A stretch of DNA of 64,000 bases from CADEDV01 sp048498035 (GCA_048498035.1 JBEHYT010000008.1:62001-126000), one strand, 5' to 3'; positions 16,156 to 25,743 are shown, numbered from the stretch's first letter. The notes: a model not told the origin generated them from the letters alone. Numbers and translations are program-made.

Positions 16156-16170
16156 TAGTCAAATAGCTAC
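16129..16170. promoter_or_regulatory. Tandem ArsR-type operators
   Basis: Two 16-base near-palindromes, GTAGCCAAATGGCTAC (16129-16144) and GTAGTCAAATAGCTAC (16155-16170), lie 26 bases apart. The first fills the spacer between the -33 and -7 elements. The second begins on the last base of the -7 element and covers the transcription start. Both would block RNA polymerase, so the operon is almost certainly repressed by the adjacent ArsR protein. Confidence 0.75.
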
Positions 16171-16173
16171 ATA

Positions 16174-16500
16174 ATGAATCTTCGCAGAGACGTTTTCCAG
16201 GCCATTGCGGATCCCACCCGTAGAAATATTTTGATTCTCCTGGCCTCGCATGCCATGACTGCCGGAGCCATTGCGGCCAACTTTAACTCCGCCAGGCCAA
16301 CGGTGTCCCGCCATCTCCAGATCCTGACGGAATGCGAGCTGCTGGGACAAACCCAACAGGGCCGCGAAGTCTACTATCATCTTAATGCAACAAAAATGAA
16401 AGAAATCGCTGATTTCATTGAGCCATTCCGCCGTATGTGGGACGATCGTTTCAATAAGCTGGAAGATGTGATGAAACAATATCAATCAAACAACGAATAA
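16174..16500 (+). CDS. ArsR-family winged-helix repressor
   Basis: Small dimeric DNA-binding repressor, 108 residues. It has the family opening DVFQAIADPTRRNILILLA, a recognition helix in ARPTVSRHLQILTECELL (about 46-63), and the wing GREVYYHLN. There are no paired cysteines of the metal-sensing type, so it belongs to the non-metal subgroup usually linked to AHSA1/DoxX genes. It is first in an operon with an AHSA1-domain protein, a DoxX protein and a YdeI-like protein, and probably represses its own operon through the two palindromes directly upstream. Confidence 0.93.
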   Translation: MNLRRDVFQAIADPTRRNILILLASHAMTAGAIAANFNSARPTVSRHLQILTECELLGQTQQGREVYYHLNATKMKEIADFIEPFRRMWDDRFNKLEDVMKQYQSNNE

Positions 16501-16501
16501 C

Positions 16502-16969
16502 ATGGAATTTAAAACTAACGTGCAGGCAGAAGCCGGGCAGCAGGATCTCATTATTACCCGGGAGTTTGAACTGCCGGTGGAATTGCTTTTTAAAGCCTAT
16601 ACCGAGGCCCGGTTCGTAAGTCAGTGGATGGGCACATCCGTTCTAAAACTCGAAAGCCGCTCACACGGTAGCTATCAATTTGAGACGAAAGACAAAAATG
16701 GCCATGTGGTTTTTCGCGCCAACGGCGCCATTCACAATCTTGTTCCCAACAAGCAGATTGTGCGCACGTTTGAAATGGAAAATACCGGCTTCGGTGTTCA
16801 ACTGGAAATTTACGAGTTTGAATCTTTGGATGCCAATCGCAGCCAATTGACCATGCACGTCATCTACGAATCATGCGCGGGCCGCGACAAAGTGCTGCAG
16901 CTTCCTTTTAAACAGGGTATCAATATGGCGCACAATCGCCTCCAGGAAATAATGACTTCAACAAATTAA
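16502..16969 (+). CDS. SRPBCC/AHSA1-domain protein
   Basis: A 155-residue START-like protein with the AHSA1 layout: ITREFELPVELLFKAYTEARFVSQWMG at the N-terminus, a beta-rich centre, and a C-terminal helix ending GINMAHNRLQEIM. The fold has a hydrophobic pocket, and bacterial members are often paired with ArsR repressors. The ligand is unknown. It starts one base after the arsR stop and is followed by a DoxX gene after two bases, so the genes are co-transcribed. Confidence 0.88.
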   Translation: MEFKTNVQAEAGQQDLIITREFELPVELLFKAYTEARFVSQWMGTSVLKLESRSHGSYQFETKDKNGHVVFRANGAIHNLVPNKQIVRTFEMENTGFGVQLEIYEFESLDANRSQLTMHVIYESCAGRDKVLQLPFKQGINMAHNRLQEIMTSTN

Positions 16970-16971
16970 CC

Positions 16972-17382
16972 ATGCGCAAAAGCAAATTGATTATTTATTG
17001 GATTGCCACCGCCTGGCTTTCGCTGGGGATGGTGTCTACAGGCATCACACAACTACTTGGCGTATCGGGCAACCCCGGCTATGTGCCGGATCTCGGGTAC
17101 CCGGCCTACCTGTTGCCGCTCCTTGGCATTTCCAAACTCCTGGGCGTGATCGTCGTCCTTATTCCGCGCTATGCAGTACTCAAGGAATGGGCTTATGCAG
17201 GCTTTGCCTTCCTAATGGGAGGAGCTATTTTTTCTCACCTGGCCGTGCATGATGCTGCTTCAGCTATCTTCCCGGCGCTGCTATTAATGGTACTTACATT
17301 CTTATCGTGGTGGCTTCGGCCTGCATCGAGGTCGCTCGTTTTTCTTACATTTAAAAAAACAGCCGATGAATCCCGACGTTGA
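16972..17382 (+). CDS. DoxX-like membrane protein
   Basis: A 136-residue integral membrane protein with four predicted spans, starting with LIIYWIATAWLSLGMVSTG. LLPLLGISKLLGVIVVLIPR is a typical DoxX-like second helix pair, and GYAGF-like and AIFSHL segments follow. Members of this family occur with AHSA1/ArsR modules; the biochemical role is undefined. Its 3' end overlaps the next gene by 17 bases. Confidence 0.82.
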   Translation: MRKSKLIIYWIATAWLSLGMVSTGITQLLGVSGNPGYVPDLGYPAYLLPLLGISKLLGVIVVLIPRYAVLKEWAYAGFAFLMGGAIFSHLAVHDAASAIFPALLLMVLTFLSWWLRPASRSLVFLTFKKTADESRR

Positions 17383-17944
17383 TTTCTTTTTTGAAAAAGA
17401 AGGTCCGTGGCAAAAAAGCTTCCAGTTGCTCCGCAACATGGTGCTCGACTGTGGCCTGGAGGAGGCGCTTAAATGGGGGCAGCCCTGTTATACATTCCAG
17501 GGAGGCAATGTGGTGCTGATCCACGGGTTTAAAGAATATTGTGCGCTCCTTTTTTTCAAAGGCGCGTTGCTGGCAGATCCCAAAAGCAAACTCATCCAAC
17601 AGACAGCCAATGTGCAATCAGCCCGGCAAATGCGATTTACCGGCGCGAAAGAAATTACGGCTGCCAAACCGATCATCAAATCTTATATCTACGAAGCGAT
17701 AGAAGTGGAAAAAGCGGGATTGAATGTGCCGATGAAAAAGACGTCGGAATACAGCGTTTGTGAAGAATTCCGGGTGAAACTCACCAAAAGCGCTTCGCTC
17801 AGAAAAGCGTTTGAGGCGCTCACCCCGGGCAGGCAACGCGGTTACCTGCTTCATTTTTCAGCGGCAAAGCAATCTGCTACACGTATGGCCCGGGTAGAAA
17901 AAGCAATTCCCCGGATAATGAAAGGCAAGGGACTGACTGATTAA
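17366..17944 (+). CDS. YdeI/OmpD-associated family protein (DUF1801-like)
   Basis: A 192-residue cytoplasmic protein. The N-terminal DUF1801-like half has LEEALKWGQPCYTFQGGNVVLIHGFKEYC and FFKGALL. The C-terminal half carries the YdeI/OmdA-type ending LTPGRQRGYLLHFSAAKQSATRMARVEKAIPRI. Relatives have been linked to peptide or bacteriocin protection, but the mechanism is unknown. It is the last gene of the ArsR operon and overlaps the DoxX gene. Confidence 0.82.
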   Translation: MNPDVDFFFEKEGPWQKSFQLLRNMVLDCGLEEALKWGQPCYTFQGGNVVLIHGFKEYCALLFFKGALLADPKSKLIQQTANVQSARQMRFTGAKEITAAKPIIKSYIYEAIEVEKAGLNVPMKKTSEYSVCEEFRVKLTKSASLRKAFEALTPGRQRGYLLHFSAAKQSATRMARVEKAIPRIMKGKGLTD

Positions 17945-18000
17945 CATACGTTTTTAAAAGCTGCTCCTGGCAGATGGCCAGCGAGCTCATTTCTTCTTCG

Positions 18001-18008
18001 TAAATTTG
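18001..18008 (+). promoter_or_regulatory. -7 promoter element for hscB
   Basis: TAAATTTG, exact to TAnnTTTG, giving a leader of about 45 bases before the ATG at 18060. No good -33 TTG at the usual spacing. Confidence 0.45.
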
Positions 18009-18059
18009 CAGTTTGGCGATGCTGGTCAACTGCCGGCAAAACAGATCGCCGACTGAAAA

Positions 18060-18569
18060 ATGAATTATTTCGAACTGTTTGATATCCCTGTGGCGTTAAA
18101 ATTGGATCCTTCGCTCCTTTCGGCGCGGTTTTTCCAGTTGAGCCGGGAAACGCATCCCGATTATTTTGTGTCGGCTGGTGCGGATGCCCAGGCGGAAGCG
18201 CTTGATAAGTCGGCGCTGCTGAACAAAGCCTGGGTAACGTTTCGCAATCCTGATGAAACGATAAAGTATGTATTGCAATTAAAGGGATTGCTGGAAGAAG
18301 AGGAAAAATATACGCTCCCGCCGGATTTCCTGATGGAAGTCATGGAAATCAATGAGCAATTAATGGATAGTGATGATGCGGACGTGGCTGCGGCGGTGAG
18401 CGCGTCTATTAACCGGATTCAACAAGAAATTTATGAACCTGTTCAGGAAATTGTGGAGAGCTATCAGGAAGGTGTTACTTCCGAAGAAGCGCTGCTGCGA
18501 GTGAAAGAGTATTATTACAAAAAAAAATACCTGGATCGCATTCGCCGGGAATTAGCCGGAAAGCAGTAA
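18060..18569 (+). CDS. hscB: Fe-S cluster assembly co-chaperone HscB
   Basis: J-domain co-chaperone that brings the Fe-S scaffold IscU to the Hsp70 chaperone HscA. The N-terminal J domain opens with NYFELFDIP and carries the invariant HPD at residues 32-34. The C-terminal three-helix domain has LPPDFLMEVMEINEQLM, matching the IscU-binding face of HscB rather than a DnaJ protein. Length is 169. No isc genes are next to it. Confidence 0.93.
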   Translation: MNYFELFDIPVALKLDPSLLSARFFQLSRETHPDYFVSAGADAQAEALDKSALLNKAWVTFRNPDETIKYVLQLKGLLEEEEKYTLPPDFLMEVMEINEQLMDSDDADVAAAVSASINRIQQEIYEPVQEIVESYQEGVTSEEALLRVKEYYYKKKYLDRIRRELAGKQ

Positions 18570-18585
18570 TATTGCAGCCCGTTTG

Positions 18586-18669
18586 GCCCGGGTGGCGGAA
18601 CTGGTAGACGCAGCAGACTCAAAATCTGCCGCCGGCAACGGTGTATCGGTTCGATTCCGATCTCGGGCA
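18586..18669 (+). tRNA. tRNA-Leu (anticodon CAA)
   Basis: A class II tRNA. The acceptor GCCCGGG pairs with CTCGGGC (one G-U), the D-arm segment is GCGGAACTGGTAGACGC, and the anticodon stem GCAGA/TCTGC encloses loop CTCAAAA with anticodon CAA. A long variable arm (CGCCGGCAACGGTGT) and the T arm ATCGG-TTCGATT-CCGAT follow. CCA is not encoded; the discriminator base is A. It reads UUG codons. A terminator-like hairpin follows 20 bases downstream. Confidence 0.96.
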
Positions 18670-18689
18670 CTTGATTCACAATCGGTTAT

Positions 18690-18716
18690 AAAGGCTCCAG
18701 TTTGGGGCCTTTATTA
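18690..18716 (+). terminator. Intrinsic terminator after tRNA-Leu
   Basis: AAAGGCTCC (from 18690) and GGGGCCTTT (to 18712) form a nine-pair stem with one G-U around an AGTTT loop, followed by ATTATTTG. The position, 20 bases after the tRNA, fits a tRNA terminator. Confidence 0.65.
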
Positions 18717-18867
18717 TTTGCGTGCAAGTTGCCGCAGCCGTTTTACTTTTCGGAAAGAAGAAAGGCTGTCCAACAAAATTCGGAACAGGCATCAATATAT
18801 TTCTTACTTACCAGGCAGCTGCTATCACTACGATGTGTTGATCCGACTAAAAAAAATCAAGAGTATT

Positions 18868-21006
18868 TCAATCTTCAAATTTATACTCAAAAGCCCCGAT
18901 ATCAGTCACCTTGTTCTGCGGAACCGGTATTCCATGGTAGTCCTTAGCAACAGTATTATCAATACGCTTTCCGGCATCAATAGCAGGAGAACCCGGCTTA
19001 ACACGGAAGAGCAGCATTTTATCCAGCCCTTCCCAATTCTTCACATCGGCGGGCAGGTTGAACAAAGGATTCGCCCTCAGCCCATTTACCTGTTCGGGGC
19101 AGTTGATCATGTTATTTGCGTAAATGATATTGTTATAAAAAACAGATCCCGGACTTAGCGCCGCATTGAGGTCTGCAGAAGCGGGAACAGCATCGTTTGC
19201 ATAATAGTAAATGTTATTAGCGTAAAACGTCTCTTTGGGCCAGCCACCCCAATTCTTGGTATAAAATAACCTGGTGCCTGTAAACTCTTCATAAGGTTCT
19301 GTGGGCTTTACCATATCCCGGTCTTTATAGATCACGTTATTGTAGATGCTGCTGTTGGTTGCAACGCCGGAAAGGCGCAAACCGTGATGCCCGTTGTTGT
19401 AAAATACATTGTAGCGCACGATAGTGCCGTTGTTAAAACCGCCTCCCTTTGCAGGACCACCTGTAATTAATATGTCGCCATACTCATTATGGTGAGCATA
19501 GTTAAACTGGAAGATTGTATTTTTTGACTTGTAATCGCTGTCGAAACCGGCAGCATCTGAATCTCCCGTATTATATACCGTATAGCATGCTTCATTATAT
19601 TGCCAGAGCGCGTTATCACAATTAAAACTGAAGCATGCATTGCCCGACAACTCAATGGAACATTTTTTAAACAAATTGTATTCCATCAGCGGCGCATCGG
19701 CAACCCGTACGATAAGACCATCAGAGCTTGTTTCTTCAAATACATTTTTCCGGATCACTACATTTTTGCTCGGCACCCAGTTGATATTGGTGGTCAGCGT
19801 ACGGTTTGACCAGCTTGACTGGTTAACTGCGCCATGCCTGCCTACCCGGTAAAACCGGCAGCCTTCTATATGGTAGCCGTTCATGTACGTGGGAATATTA
19901 TTGCCAGTGATCTCCAGTGATAGCCCGGCATTGCGTTTGGCATAGAGGTCGCCATCGTCCTTCCCTTTGTTCCCGATAATATTATGAACGTTCAAATTTC
20001 GGAAGTAAACATGATTCACTTCTCCCCTGTCTTCCGCCTGGTAATAAATACCCCGCCTGATGGATGGAATATCGCTGGCAGATTGTGTAATATCAAGGTC
20101 TTCCACCTCAACATACGGTATGTTGAACAGCATAAGTGAGAATGACTCCTTCCCTTCTGCATCCAGTACCGGTCGATCTCCTTTCCCATAAGCTCCGATC
20201 CTGGTTATCTTAGTTGATGATGGAATGATCTTCGGGAATAAAGAGCCTTTGAACACGCAGCCTCTTTTAAAAAGCACCTGGTCGCCCTGCCGCAGAAAAA
20301 CAGACTCCACTTTTTGCAGTGTTTTCCAGGCAGTCTGTTGCGTTCTTCCACTGGCATTATCGTTCCCGTTTATCGCATCAACATAATACGTGGCAGTAGT
20401 TGACCTGAGTGACGGTTTCCCCGCTTCCAGGCTTAAATATGGCAGTTTACCTGAACTGTTCTCCTTTGCATGAAATTGAACTGCGTCCACTTCTTCCTGT
20501 TGCTCCCGTTCAACCAATACCAGCGTGATCTCTTTTTTTCCCGCGGAAACAACATAATTGATATAGGGTGTAATATCGAGCTGGTAATACTGTTCAGTAC
20601 TTGTTAATGAAAGTGTACCAATAAAATCGACACGAGAGGGTTTGCCACCTGCCATTCCAGTCAGGGATTGATCCGACCATTTGCCAACGGCGGAAAAAAC
20701 GTCAATCTTCCTTGTTCCATCGGCCTTGCCGTAAATATTAAATTTTACCGACCTGAACCTATTTTTCGCGTTCGACAGATCAAACAGAATATAAGATTGA
20801 GCCGTAGCGCCCTGCCGCTTGTTATACCGGGTGATCAACACATTCTCCATTCCAAAGTTTGCAGCTGCTTTTTCTCCAGCCAGGTAAATATAGCCGTCGG
20901 CTTTTGGCGTGAGCTTTACCTGAGCCGCCGCATAATGGCCCATACCACAGAGAAAGAAACCCTGGATGAAAAGTGATAACAAAAAAGAGAACAATTTATT
21001 TTTCAT
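18868..21006 (-). CDS. Secreted parallel beta-helix protein with DNRLRE/CBM96-like N-terminal domain
   Basis: Probable polysaccharide-active protein of the PUL, 712 residues. A signal peptide (MKNKLFSFLLSLF to about YAAAQ) precedes a DNRLRE/CBM96-like beta-sandwich of about 165 residues (ADGYIYLAGE, SYILFDLS, WSDQSLTG, DITPYINYV). The rest opens with ATYYVDAINGNDNASG and TLQKVESVFLRQGDQVLFKRG and continues as Asn-rich right-handed beta-helix coils. This fold is shared by many polysaccharide lyases and some hydrolases; the exact family is not assignable by eye. The start is ATG 21006, since the seven residues before it spoil the signal peptide. It is probably last in the susCD-GH2 operon. Confidence 0.82.
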   Translation of the reverse strand: MKNKLFSFLLSLFIQGFFLCGMGHYAAAQVKLTPKADGYIYLAGEKAAANFGMENVLITRYNKRQGATAQSYILFDLSNAKNRFRSVKFNIYGKADGTRKIDVFSAVGKWSDQSLTGMAGGKPSRVDFIGTLSLTSTEQYYQLDITPYINYVVSAGKKEITLVLVEREQQEEVDAVQFHAKENSSGKLPYLSLEAGKPSLRSTTATYYVDAINGNDNASGRTQQTAWKTLQKVESVFLRQGDQVLFKRGCVFKGSLFPKIIPSSTKITRIGAYGKGDRPVLDAEGKESFSLMLFNIPYVEVEDLDITQSASDIPSIRRGIYYQAEDRGEVNHVYFRNLNVHNIIGNKGKDDGDLYAKRNAGLSLEITGNNIPTYMNGYHIEGCRFYRVGRHGAVNQSSWSNRTLTTNINWVPSKNVVIRKNVFEETSSDGLIVRVADAPLMEYNLFKKCSIELSGNACFSFNCDNALWQYNEACYTVYNTGDSDAAGFDSDYKSKNTIFQFNYAHHNEYGDILITGGPAKGGGFNNGTIVRYNVFYNNGHHGLRLSGVATNSSIYNNVIYKDRDMVKPTEPYEEFTGTRLFYTKNWGGWPKETFYANNIYYYANDAVPASADLNAALSPGSVFYNNIIYANNMINCPEQVNGLRANPLFNLPADVKNWEGLDKMLLFRVKPGSPAIDAGKRIDNTVAKDYHGIPVPQNKVTDIGAFEYKFED

Positions 21007-21085
21007 TGTAAACAGCCATTTAAGCATTTAGAAAATGAAATTTAATACCTGTCCGTAATCAATCGCACTCAGCCTTATGTCACTG

Positions 21086-23785
21086 CTAATTTAATTTGAT
21101 AACCCTTATCGCGTTCAATACTGTTTTTCCCTCCACGGGATCGAAGTCTACCGTAATTCCTTTTTCATTCATAACGTTCACCGGTATTTTTTTTATAATG
21201 GCATTGGCAGTATTTCCATGATCTGCAAGCGCAAAATGAGTAAGTACGGGTCGGGAATTGATTTGGATATTCATAACCGGGTGGACTTTTGATTTATTGA
21301 CAGCATTGTTGCCCAGGTTATAGACTGATATATTAGTGGAATCAACAACCAGATCCGCCCAGTACAAATAAACGGCATATTGTCCAACGGGCACATCCAG
21401 CCGGAAGGATTGGATACCTTCCCGTTGCGTTTGAAAGATAGGATCATTATCCGTATTCCTGATATCCAGCGAAGTGAACGGCAGGAAGCCGGATTTGGTT
21501 TTCGGTCGCACAGGTTTCCCCCCAATGTATCCCCAACTTCCTCGTGTATAAGGCTGTTCAGGTATCCATACGATCCTGGCATCCCTGTCTTCAAAATACC
21601 GGTTTGAGCCTAACATTACATTTATTTCGTCTATTCCCTTATTTATGATATTTACAGGCATTAGCTTAAAGTTGATTTCGGCAAAATCGAACGTTTTGTT
21701 GCCAACCCTTAGTTCCAATGTATTTTTGCCGTTTGTAAATGGTAATTCAAGGTCAACATAATGATCCGCGATGTCAACTTGTTTGAAAAAAGCGCCATTT
21801 TGATATACATCCACTTTCGGCTGATTGGAATAGATTTTTAGCGGCTGCCAGCAAACACCCTTCCCGTTGTCGGTACCCGCCCGGTGCGCCCAGGATTTAC
21901 TTCCAATATAAGCCATTGGTTCTTTTAACAGGGCTACTTTATAAAGCAGGTATGTATTTTTGAGTTGGCGGTCGCCGCTGGTAATCCCTTTTGTGTTTAC
22001 ATGCGGAACTGCATCCGTGCGACCCTCGGAGTAAAAATCGTTGAGGTTCCAGATAGTGGCGCCGGCAATATAATTGTTCCGTAAGATCGTTTTCAGGTAA
22101 TGTTCATGGTATAAGTCGCCGTATTCAACGGTAAAATCAAATCGCTCGGGTTTGAAGCTGTGAAGCCTGTCGTCTACATCTGCTCCATATTCAGTAATAA
22201 TTGTAGGAATTGACGGATACCGGTCATGGTAATCTGTAAGAAACCGGTCAAAATCGTCCAGCGTTCCGCTATACCATCCCTGGTAAAGGTTCCAGCCAAC
22301 GATCATCGGTACATGAATGAGATCAGTTTCTTCGTATCGCTTTAATGAACCATGAAAGGGAATCATCGTGTATCTCCCGGGATCCAGTTTCCGCAGCAGG
22401 CTGTCGATCTCGGTTGCCTGGCGGTGCACTTCGTGGCAATATTGCTTATAACGCACACTATCATTTAAAAATGGCGGCCGCAGCATCACTTCGTTCATAT
22501 ATGCCCAGATAACAACCGACGGATGATTAAAATTCTGTTTTACCATCTCCGTAGCCATCTGCAGGGAATTGTCCAGGAACTCATCTGATTCCGTTATTTC
22601 ATTTACAATCGGTATTTCTACGGAAGCGATGATGCCCAGTTTGTCGCACATTTCCAGTATCAGCGGATCCTGCGGATAATGTGAAACGCGAAGCATATTT
22701 CCTCCCATTTCTTTCAACAGGCGAATATCTTCCACGTGCAATTCATCAGGCAATGCGTTGCCCATACCGGTATAACACTGGTGCCGGTTGGTACCAATGA
22801 GTTTGAGATGTTTCCCATTCAGGCTAAAACCACTGTCTGCGTCAAAATGAAACCAGCGAAGACCAAAACTATTGAGCTGGCTGTCCAGCTCTTTGCCTGT
22901 CTGTACATCTCTAATAACCGTTTTTAACAAATAAAGCCGTGGCGAGTCGGGCGACCACAACAATGGTTCCTCGATGGTAAATTCTTTGGTAAATGTTGTC
23001 TTTAAACTTTTAGCCGGCAATACAGCGGGTTGTTGCACCGTATAAATTTCCCTGCCGTTGGGGTCAATGATCGTTTGGATGATTTGAACTGTGCTGTTAT
23101 TGTCAACGCGATTGTCTAAAAGCGTCTGTACTTCAACAACCGCTCTTTTGTTGTTGACGGAGCGGGTGCTGATATAAATGCCGTCTGATGCAAAATCGCC
23201 CACAGACAACGCCGTTTTTTCTTTTACTTCTATAAACAGGTTGCGGTAAATACCGCCGAAAAAAGTGAAATCAGCTGTCAATGGAGGTATAGAGGTATTT
23301 AAACTATTATCTACTTTTATGGCGATGAGATTAGTTGTGCCAGGTACGATATAGTCACTGATGTCAAAGGAGAAACGCGTGTAACCGCCTTTATGCGTTC
23401 CCACTTTTTTTTCATTGACATACAATTCTGTTACCTGGTTGGCTCCATCAAAATAAATGCTTGTAATTTTTCCCTTCGTGGTGCTATCGATAAATAAATT
23501 CTTCCGGTACCAGCCCACTCCCCTGTAATACCCTGGAACATCATCTGCCGCATCCAGCCTGTTCCATGTATATGGCAGGTTGATGATTTTCCATTTGCTG
23601 TCATCGCAGCTTCGCAATTGATTACCCGGTTTATCAACCAAACTGAATCGCCAGGCTTCATTGATCGTATATCTACCGGCAGCTTTCAGGACAACAATCG
23701 GGATAAGAAAAAGTGCAAGAAGCAGCGATTTTTTAACCGGCAATAACATCCAGGAATAATAATTCTTCAATTGATTCACAACCAT
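21086..23785 (-). CDS. Glycoside hydrolase family 2 enzyme with C-terminal malectin-like domain
   Basis: Exported retaining beta-glycosidase, 899 residues. After the signal peptide come the GH2 sugar-binding domain (about 38-185, WRFSLVDKPG, FGGIYRNLFIEV), an Ig-like domain and the TIM barrel. LIGTNRHQCYTGMGNALP opens the barrel; the acid/base Glu is E432 in IWAYMNE and the nucleophile is probably E532 in TIITEYGAD. The last ~200 residues look malectin-like (SFRLDVPVGQYAVYLYWAD). The N-terminus may instead start at ATG 23749, which gives a cleaner signal peptide. GH2 covers galactosidase, glucuronidase and mannosidase activities; the substrate here is not determined. Confidence 0.9.
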   Translation of the reverse strand: MVVNQLKNYYSWMLLPVKKSLLLALFLIPIVVLKAAGRYTINEAWRFSLVDKPGNQLRSCDDSKWKIINLPYTWNRLDAADDVPGYYRGVGWYRKNLFIDSTTKGKITSIYFDGANQVTELYVNEKKVGTHKGGYTRFSFDISDYIVPGTTNLIAIKVDNSLNTSIPPLTADFTFFGGIYRNLFIEVKEKTALSVGDFASDGIYISTRSVNNKRAVVEVQTLLDNRVDNNSTVQIIQTIIDPNGREIYTVQQPAVLPAKSLKTTFTKEFTIEEPLLWSPDSPRLYLLKTVIRDVQTGKELDSQLNSFGLRWFHFDADSGFSLNGKHLKLIGTNRHQCYTGMGNALPDELHVEDIRLLKEMGGNMLRVSHYPQDPLILEMCDKLGIIASVEIPIVNEITESDEFLDNSLQMATEMVKQNFNHPSVVIWAYMNEVMLRPPFLNDSVRYKQYCHEVHRQATEIDSLLRKLDPGRYTMIPFHGSLKRYEETDLIHVPMIVGWNLYQGWYSGTLDDFDRFLTDYHDRYPSIPTIITEYGADVDDRLHSFKPERFDFTVEYGDLYHEHYLKTILRNNYIAGATIWNLNDFYSEGRTDAVPHVNTKGITSGDRQLKNTYLLYKVALLKEPMAYIGSKSWAHRAGTDNGKGVCWQPLKIYSNQPKVDVYQNGAFFKQVDIADHYVDLELPFTNGKNTLELRVGNKTFDFAEINFKLMPVNIINKGIDEINVMLGSNRYFEDRDARIVWIPEQPYTRGSWGYIGGKPVRPKTKSGFLPFTSLDIRNTDNDPIFQTQREGIQSFRLDVPVGQYAVYLYWADLVVDSTNISVYNLGNNAVNKSKVHPVMNIQINSRPVLTHFALADHGNTANAIIKKIPVNVMNEKGITVDFDPVEGKTVLNAIRVIKLN

Positions 23786-23943
23786 AAAAAAACCTTTGTC
23801 GAAGCGCTGGGATGAAATTTATCGATACAGGAAGATGTTCTGTAAATAGTAGCTGGAAAATCGGATATAAGCGGCCGGTCACTAATAAGATTGATCTGTC
23901 TATCAATAACCGACCGCCAATATCCGGAACCGGGATAGCCTCC

Positions 23944-25743
23944 TCAATAGCCTGTTGTTTGCGGAAAATTCTGCGCACCCATCGCATCTATCTGGTCCTG
24001 GGGTATGGGCCAGTTGACATGAAAAGGCTGCACGTTGTACCGTACACGAAAATCGTTATCCGAGCCATTGAAATCAGCATAATAATTCGGGTTTGGGCCA
24101 AATGCCGGATCCCTGCCATCGGAAATACCATAGGTGGCGGCATTGTATCCTGCCGATGCAGCCGGGAATTTCGTGAAGTCACCGGCATATTTCCGCACCT
24201 GGTCGTACCATATCCCATTTCGCTTCAGGAAATCCCATCTTCTTCCTTCAAAAGCCATCTCGCGTGCCTGCTCATCCATGATCATTTGAAACGTAAGCGG
24301 ACCCGCCTCTGTGGCGTTGCCCGCCCTGGTCCACGTTTTGTTGTAGTAGGCAAGCGCTTTTACCTGGTTGCCCAGGTGAAACCATGCTTCGGCAGCCAGC
24401 AGGTATGATTCTGCCAACCGGTAAACCATCACATCTTTATAACTTCCTGTAGCTCCATCAGCATCCAATGGTTTATTCCACGCATCGTACATTTTAATAC
24501 TGGAGGGTAATATGTTTCTCCGGTCCAGTTTGGTGCCTGTTGCGGCAGAAATATCCCGTCCATAAATCGTATCACCTATCTGTATCGTTACGGGCGCCCC
24601 GGTCCTGTTCATCGTGGTATAGTACTGTTTACCCGTGGAGGCGTCCGTTTTCAATTGAGCAACGGGAATAGTGATCAGCTTATTGGGATTCTGGTAAGTA
24701 TAGTAGATCTTGTAATAGGCTGATCTCCGTTTATCTCCGGTAGGGTACCTTGACATTAAGTAACTGTTCGGAAATGCAAGCCCCCACTGCTTGCCTAAAT
24801 TGTCCGTATTATATTTTACCAATGTTCCATTTTCAAGTTTGTGCGTGTAGTCAATTTCTGCAATGATATTGATGAACTGGGAACCGATCCTGTGTCCCGA
24901 ACCGCCGCCTCTTTCTTTTGAAAAACGAAGCGCGAACAATGTTTCGCTGGTAGCATACAGATCACTCCGGTTAAATACCTGGTCTGGTGTAGATTCCAGG
25001 TGTACCGTGCCTTCAATATCTATGCTATCCACCTGCTGTGTTACAGTAGTCCAGTCCTTTGCCCAGGCAGCAATGAGCGCCAGTTGATGACGGGCACTTG
25101 CTTTGGTAACGCGTCCCAGGTTACCTGCATCCCAGTTCAGCGGCAATCCGTTTATCGCCCTTTTTGCATCCGCGTACATCAGCTTAAACACGTCTGCACT
25201 ATCTGCAGGCGTATAAACCAGGTCGTTCATATTTTCCTTCGTCACAGGCTCCGTTGACAGGAAAAGCCTGGAAAACCTTGCCCAAAGACCGTAATAACAA
25301 TAGGCTCTCCAGAAAGACGCTTCCGCCACCGTTTCCTTCGACTGATCACCAAATTGGGCTCCGTAATGGATAATCTCATTGGTTCGACCAATAATATAAT
25401 ACCGATGCGTCCAATATGGACTGTACATAAGGCCATTGATATTGGAAGTGGGGCCGGGTGATGTGAAGCGCGACAGGTTAGCGTCATCACCAGTCGTAAA
25501 TACACAAAGGTCAGTGCCGCGTTCATTCCATATAGAAGCGGCCAGTATGCCATTGGCAGTGCCTTTAGACACCAATCCGCGTTCGTAGGGATATAGCGCG
25601 AGCACCATTTTTTGAAGTCCTTCCGGTGTCTCAAAAAGAGTGTTGGCCGTAAAGCTGTCTTCCGCTTCTTCCGTAAGATATTTTTTGCAGCTCCCCAGCA
25701 ACAATACAGTCAACGAGCAGAAGAATAGTGCATATTTTTTCAT
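23944..25743 (-). CDS. SusD/RagB family glycan-binding lipoprotein
   Basis: Surface lipoprotein that captures a glycan and closes over the SusC pore like a lid. The lipobox LLLGSC places the lipidated Cys at residue 19. SusD features include the N-terminal LFETPEGLQKMVLALYPYERG, the TPR-like helices (YCYYGLWARFSRLFL) and the conserved YRLAESYLLAAEAWFHLGNQ near residue 455. The C-terminal block reads AREMAFEGRRWDFLKRNGI and ends in VNWPIPQDQIDAM. Length is 599. It follows susC after 17 bases and precedes the GH2 gene. Confidence 0.95.
   Translation of the reverse strand: MKKYALFFCSLTVLLLGSCKKYLTEEAEDSFTANTLFETPEGLQKMVLALYPYERGLVSKGTANGILAASIWNERGTDLCVFTTGDDANLSRFTSPGPTSNINGLMYSPYWTHRYYIIGRTNEIIHYGAQFGDQSKETVAEASFWRAYCYYGLWARFSRLFLSTEPVTKENMNDLVYTPADSADVFKLMYADAKRAINGLPLNWDAGNLGRVTKASARHQLALIAAWAKDWTTVTQQVDSIDIEGTVHLESTPDQVFNRSDLYATSETLFALRFSKERGGGSGHRIGSQFINIIAEIDYTHKLENGTLVKYNTDNLGKQWGLAFPNSYLMSRYPTGDKRRSAYYKIYYTYQNPNKLITIPVAQLKTDASTGKQYYTTMNRTGAPVTIQIGDTIYGRDISAATGTKLDRRNILPSSIKMYDAWNKPLDADGATGSYKDVMVYRLAESYLLAAEAWFHLGNQVKALAYYNKTWTRAGNATEAGPLTFQMIMDEQAREMAFEGRRWDFLKRNGIWYDQVRKYAGDFTKFPAASAGYNAATYGISDGRDPAFGPNPNYYADFNGSDNDFRVRYNVQPFHVNWPIPQDQIDAMGAQNFPQTTGY

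Noticed and set aside
18583..19158. 191-residue plus-strand open frame
   Set aside because: It contains the whole tRNA-Leu gene and its terminator and then runs antisense to the beta-helix gene.
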